55,604 bases of DNA. Origin: an uncultured Ruminococcus sp. (GTDB lineage: Bacteria; Bacillota; Clostridia; Lachnospirales; Lachnospiraceae). A model generated the notes under the pieces. The model was given only the letters and a program-made list of their open reading frames with translations. It had not been told where the DNA came from and ran no database searches. Below are positions 52,799 through 55,604 of this stretch, one piece after another. The first letter of the stretch is position 1; each line of letters opens with the position of its first letter. The stretch covers positions 1 through 55,604 of the forward strand of contig CAKRLG010000015.1 of NCBI GenBank assembly GCA_934359255.1. Direction: 5' to 3'. The position numbers were made by a program, and so were the translations under genes.

Positions 52799-52841
52799 AT
52801 CAATAGCAACTATTAATCGCATTTATGAAAGGAGTACTACA

Positions 52842-53303
52842 ATGGACGTTGCACTTATGAAACGTATGATGGATGCCTGTTATCTGGCGCAGCGGATCCG
52901 GGGGATGCTTCCGACTCTGCCGGAGGGGGTGACTCCTTCGTATATTCATTATCTTGATATTATTGAGATGCTGGAGAAGCAGGGTGTCCGGGCGAAGATA
53001 TCGGATATCAGCGATGCGCTGGATCTGCCGAGACCCGGTGTGACACGGACGGTGAAAGCGATGGAGGCCAAAGGCTATCTGAAAAAGGCTGCCTCTTCCG
53101 AAGATGGTCGTGTCACTTATCTTTCTCTTACAGAAGCCGGGAGGGAACTGTCCCGTATCTACAACGAACAGTTTTTTACCACTCTCACCTCTTTTATGGA
53201 AGATATCCCGGAAGAAGATGTGAAATGTACGATCCGCACCATCGATGCGGTACATCAGATTATGTGTGAAAGGAGATCTGACCTTGACAAGTGCAAAAAA
53301 TGA
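52842..53303 (+). CDS. MarR family transcription regulator
   Basis: 153 residues, ATG after AAAGGAG. Winged helix: ISDISDALDLPRPGVTRTVKAMEAKGYLKKAASSEDGRVTYLSLTEAG with the wing DGRV. Dimer, likely repressor of its own operon through the palindrome over the promoter. The 3' end overlaps the MATE gene, so loss of repression would express the pump. Confidence 0.93.
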   Translation: MDVALMKRMMDACYLAQRIRGMLPTLPEGVTPSYIHYLDIIEMLEKQGVRAKISDISDALDLPRPGVTRTVKAMEAKGYLKKAASSEDGRVTYLSLTEAGRELSRIYNEQFFTTLTSFMEDIPEEDVKCTIRTIDAVHQIMCERRSDLDKCKK

Positions 53304-54630
53304 TTTTACACAGGGCAGTATTCTGAAAAAGCTTGCCCTCTTTATGCTTCCGATTCTGGGAGCGCTGGTATTACAGGCTGCCTATGGAGCCGTTGACTTA
53401 CTGGTGGTGGGAAGATTCGGTTCCACCTCCGGACTATCCGCAGTTTCCACGGGAAGCCAGGTATTGAATCTTGTTACTTTTGTCGTGATTCAGTTTGCCA
53501 CTGCGATCACGATTCTCATCGCCCGCTATCTGGGTGAAAAAAGACCGGAACGGATCGGTTCTGTGATCGGTGGCGGAGTTATCGTTTTTGCGGCAATTTC
53601 CATTGTTTTATTTTTCCTGATGGTGGTTTTTGCGCATCCTATTGCTGTACTTATGCAGGCCCCTGCCGAAGCTGTGGATCTGACCACCAGTTATGTGCGT
53701 ATCTGCGGAAGCGGTATTTTCTTCATCGTCGCCTATAATCTGATGGCTGCGATCTTCCGTGGTCTGGGGGACAGTAAGTCACCGCTTCTGTTTGTTCTTG
53801 TTGCCTGTATCGTCAATATCGTCGGTGATCTGATCCTCGTTGCCGGACTCCATCTGGATGCTGCCGGAGCAGCCCTCGCCACCGTTTTTGCACAGGCTGT
53901 CAGTGTGGTGTGTGCGGTTATTCTTCTTATAAAGAAGAAACTGCCCTTTAAGATCTGCAGGTCTGATTTCCGTCTGAACGATCAGTGTGGGAAATTCTTT
54001 AAAATCGGTCTTCCCCTGGCTTTGCAGGAGTGCCTGACGCAGCTTTCTTTTCTGGCTCTGTGTGCCTTTGTAAACCGCCTGGGACTCGAAGCTTCCTCCG
54101 GTTACGGGGTCGCCTGTAAGATCGTAAACTTTGCCATGCTGATCCCAAGCTCTCTGATGCAGTCCATGGCGTCTTTCGTTTCCCAGAACGTGGGGGCCGG
54201 CAATCAGAAGCGTGCCAGACGATCCATGTTTACCGGTATCGGTGTGGGGTTGTTTTTCGGTTGTTTTGTCTTCGCTCTCGTGCTGTTAAAGGGCGATGTT
54301 CTCTCCGGTTTCTTCACTACCGAAAGTGCCGTTATCCGGAACGCCTACGCCTACCTGAAAGGATTTGCCCCGGAGACACTGCTTACTGCCGTGCTGTTCA
54401 GTATGATCGGATATTTTAACGGAAATGACAAAACCTTCTGGGTAATGTGCCAGGGACTGATCCAGACTCTTCTGATCCGCCTCCCCCTGTCCTATTATAT
54501 GAGTATCCAGCCGAATGCCAGCCTGACCAAAATCGGCCTTGCAGCTCCGGTGTCCACAGCAGTCGGTATCTGCCTGAATATTGGTTTCTTCCTCTGGCTG
54601 AACCGGGAAAGTACAAAGAAAGTGGGATGA
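53284..54630 (+). CDS. MATE family efflux transporter, marR-linked
   Basis: 448 residues from the TTG at 53284, eight bases after AAAGGAG; the frame is open upstream to 53245 but without a site. N-terminus DFTQGSILKKLALFMLPILG, VGRFGSTSGLSAVSTGSQV, second half KFFKIGLPLALQECLTQLSF. Twelve membrane helices. It exports cationic drugs or metabolites; MarR pairing suggests induction by an aromatic or phenolic compound or antibiotic. Overlap with marR is 20 bases. Confidence 0.93.
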   Translation: MTSAKNDFTQGSILKKLALFMLPILGALVLQAAYGAVDLLVVGRFGSTSGLSAVSTGSQVLNLVTFVVIQFATAITILIARYLGEKRPERIGSVIGGGVIVFAAISIVLFFLMVVFAHPIAVLMQAPAEAVDLTTSYVRICGSGIFFIVAYNLMAAIFRGLGDSKSPLLFVLVACIVNIVGDLILVAGLHLDAAGAALATVFAQAVSVVCAVILLIKKKLPFKICRSDFRLNDQCGKFFKIGLPLALQECLTQLSFLALCAFVNRLGLEASSGYGVACKIVNFAMLIPSSLMQSMASFVSQNVGAGNQKRARRSMFTGIGVGLFFGCFVFALVLLKGDVLSGFFTTESAVIRNAYAYLKGFAPETLLTAVLFSMIGYFNGNDKTFWVMCQGLIQTLLIRLPLSYYMSIQPNASLTKIGLAAPVSTAVGICLNIGFFLWLNRESTKKVG

Positions 54631-54644
54631 TAGATTCTCTGAAA

Positions 54645-54704
54645 TATAAAAACCCGATCCACCGGAGCTTTATCTTTACTGGTCCGGCGGATCGGGTTTT
54701 TATA
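54645..54704. terminator. Bidirectional terminator between converging genes
   Basis: Arms TATAAAAACCCGATCC and GGATCGGGTTTTTATA (perfect 16 bases), plus inner CCGGA/TCCGG, between the MATE gene and the ImmA/IrrE gene. Confidence 0.92.
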
Positions 54705-54724
54705 AGTCTTTTTTAATGATGCCA

Positions 54725-55604
54725 TTATACAACTATTTCATATTTTTCTTTCAGATTATTCAGCATGCTGTACTTAATCATTCCTTCCAGCTGCATTCTC
54801 GCAACTACTATCCCAGGTGCAATTCTCTGGCTCTTTGCAAATTGGAGCACGCTTCTCTCTGAATAATCTCTGCCTCTTCTGAAAGCCTCGAATTCCTCAG
54901 ATGTTATCAGCGTCTCACCAGACCATTTGTCAGCAGCTTTTTCATCATCCTCAGAGGTACCGTTAGGCTGGCCTACATGACCGAGAGCAATGTGGGCAAG
55001 TTCGTGGAACAAACTGAACCAAAACTTATCTGCGTCCTTTCCTCTTGCCGTAAGTCCAACAACAATCTTATTTCCATCCATAAAGGAAGCTCCCTGAAGA
55101 AAAGACCCTTTAAGGTGTGGCAGAAACACTAAAGCTATCCCATAATCTGCAAGGCATTTCTTTATCTGAGGACAGAATTCCTTGGGCTTAAGCACAGTCA
55201 TTTTTCGTAACTCTGGCATAGCGGAAATTAAGCCTTTAATATTAATCGGTGCGGTTTGGATATCCCGTGCCTTAATCTTTGCTTCCTGAGCCCAGGCCAT
55301 CAACGCCAGATCACTTTTTTCTGTGATTGCCAGACGTCTGCACGCAATTCTTGTAATCTGCTCGCTTCCAAGAAGTGAAAGTTCAACAACCTCAAAGTAT
55401 TTCCTGAGATTGATAACTTTCTCCTTAGCTTCCCTGGTCTCCGGAACCCATCCGAATTTTGCCATCTCACTATATGGAAATTGTTTTGCCATCTCGACAT
55501 CAGCATCCATTGCGTTTTCTGCTTCTGCCTTAATAATCTTCTCTCTGTAGATTGCCTCAAGGTTATTCCAGAACTTAGCCGGAACACCTAAAACCATCTC
55601 TAAT
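54725..55604 (-). CDS. ImmA/IrrE-type metallopeptidase, probably HTH-fused (5' part outside window)
   Basis: At least 292 residues; the frame is open through the window end. The first visible residues LEMVLGVPAKFWNNLEAIYRE match the end of an XRE-type helix-turn-helix in HigA-like antitoxins (the family usually reads VFGVSxxFWLNLE). A middle helical region follows, then the zinc peptidase motif WFSLFHELAHIALGH (about 200) with the downstream acidic patch. Proteins of this layout act as antitoxins or SOS/mobile-element regulators that cleave a partner repressor. The partner toxin, if any, would be outside the window. Confidence 0.85.
   Translation of the reverse strand, partial: LEMVLGVPAKFWNNLEAIYREKIIKAEAENAMDADVEMAKQFPYSEMAKFGWVPETREAKEKVINLRKYFEVVELSLLGSEQITRIACRRLAITEKSDLALMAWAQEAKIKARDIQTAPINIKGLISAMPELRKMTVLKPKEFCPQIKKCLADYGIALVFLPHLKGSFLQGASFMDGNKIVVGLTARGKDADKFWFSLFHELAHIALGHVGQPNGTSEDDEKAADKWSGETLITSEEFEAFRRGRDYSERSVLQFAKSQRIAPGIVVARMQLEGMIKYSMLNNLKEKYEIVV

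Noticed and set aside
52800..53255. 151-residue frame on the minus strand
   Set aside because: Antisense of the MarR gene, whose plus-strand frame has promoter, ribosome site and a clear family match.

Overview
Organism. The window looks like a chromosomal segment of a spore-forming Clostridia species of the Lachnospiraceae type (Blautia/Dorea-like gut Firmicute). The reasons are the conserved order hup-rqcP-yabP-yabQ-divIC-spoIIE-tilS-hpt-ftsH, the presence of spoIIID, spoIIR and a CotS-like gene, strong AGGAGG ribosome binding sites, frequent GTG/TTG starts and moderate GC. The genus is inference; no rRNA is present.

Layout. (1) 1-5.3 kb: a tRNA-Tyr cut by the window edge, an intracellular GH13 alpha-glucan hydrolase, a YitT/YczE-type membrane protein and ftsH. 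(2) 5.3-12.3 kb: purine salvage, tRNA modification and sporulation block (hpt, tilS, spoIIE, divIC, yabQ, yabP, rqcP, hup, a CotS-like kinase, spoIIID), nearly all on the minus strand. The spoIIE promoter has a 21-bp spacer and Spo0A-like boxes. (3) 12.4-15.5 kb: a decayed defence-type island: an intact RloA-like AAA ATPase, a wrecked rloB, and an AlbA_2/HATPase/winged-helix regulator whose reading frame is fused in frame to the rloB tail. (4) 15.7-31.7 kb: housekeeping and surface genes: GNAT, four-cluster ferredoxin, MATE pump, macrodomain protein, YqeY, FKBP/trigger-factor-like lipoprotein, two membrane-anchored polysaccharide-deacetylase-fold paralogues (one lacking catalytic motifs), YwiB, MurI, SpoIIR, an ECF sigma/anti-sigma pair, MFS transporter and flavoredoxin. 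Between spoIIR and the anti-sigma gene lie two large palindromic elements. (5) 31.9-52.6 kb: a 20-kb surface-appendage island. A long minus-strand operon encodes a small conserved protein, a ~1775-aa von Willebrand-type LPSTG adhesin, an LPSTG major pilin, two class C-like sortases, a pilin-like protein without sorting signal, two SipW-type (TasA/camelysin-like) secreted proteins and two membrane-anchored accessory proteins. It is flanked by two paralogous SARP/BTAD regulators with degenerate GGDEF-like tails, one co-transcribed with a SipW-type signal peptidase, the other preceded by a hybrid histidine kinase with an intact GGDEF motif. (6) 52.7-55.6 kb: an autoregulated-looking MarR-MATE operon and the 3' part of an ImmA/IrrE peptidase gene running off the window.

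How it fits together. In region 5 the SipW-type peptidase is expected to mature the two TasA-like proteins, the sortases to polymerise and anchor the LPSTG proteins, a GC-rich hairpin after the major pilin gene to set pilin excess over downstream products, and the SARP regulators plus the hybrid kinase to control expression. Joining TasA-type and sortase-type surface assembly in one operon, with SARP regulators and a small QNATWQG-motif protein family, is the most interesting content of the window. All functional statements come from reading motifs and context; no searches were run.
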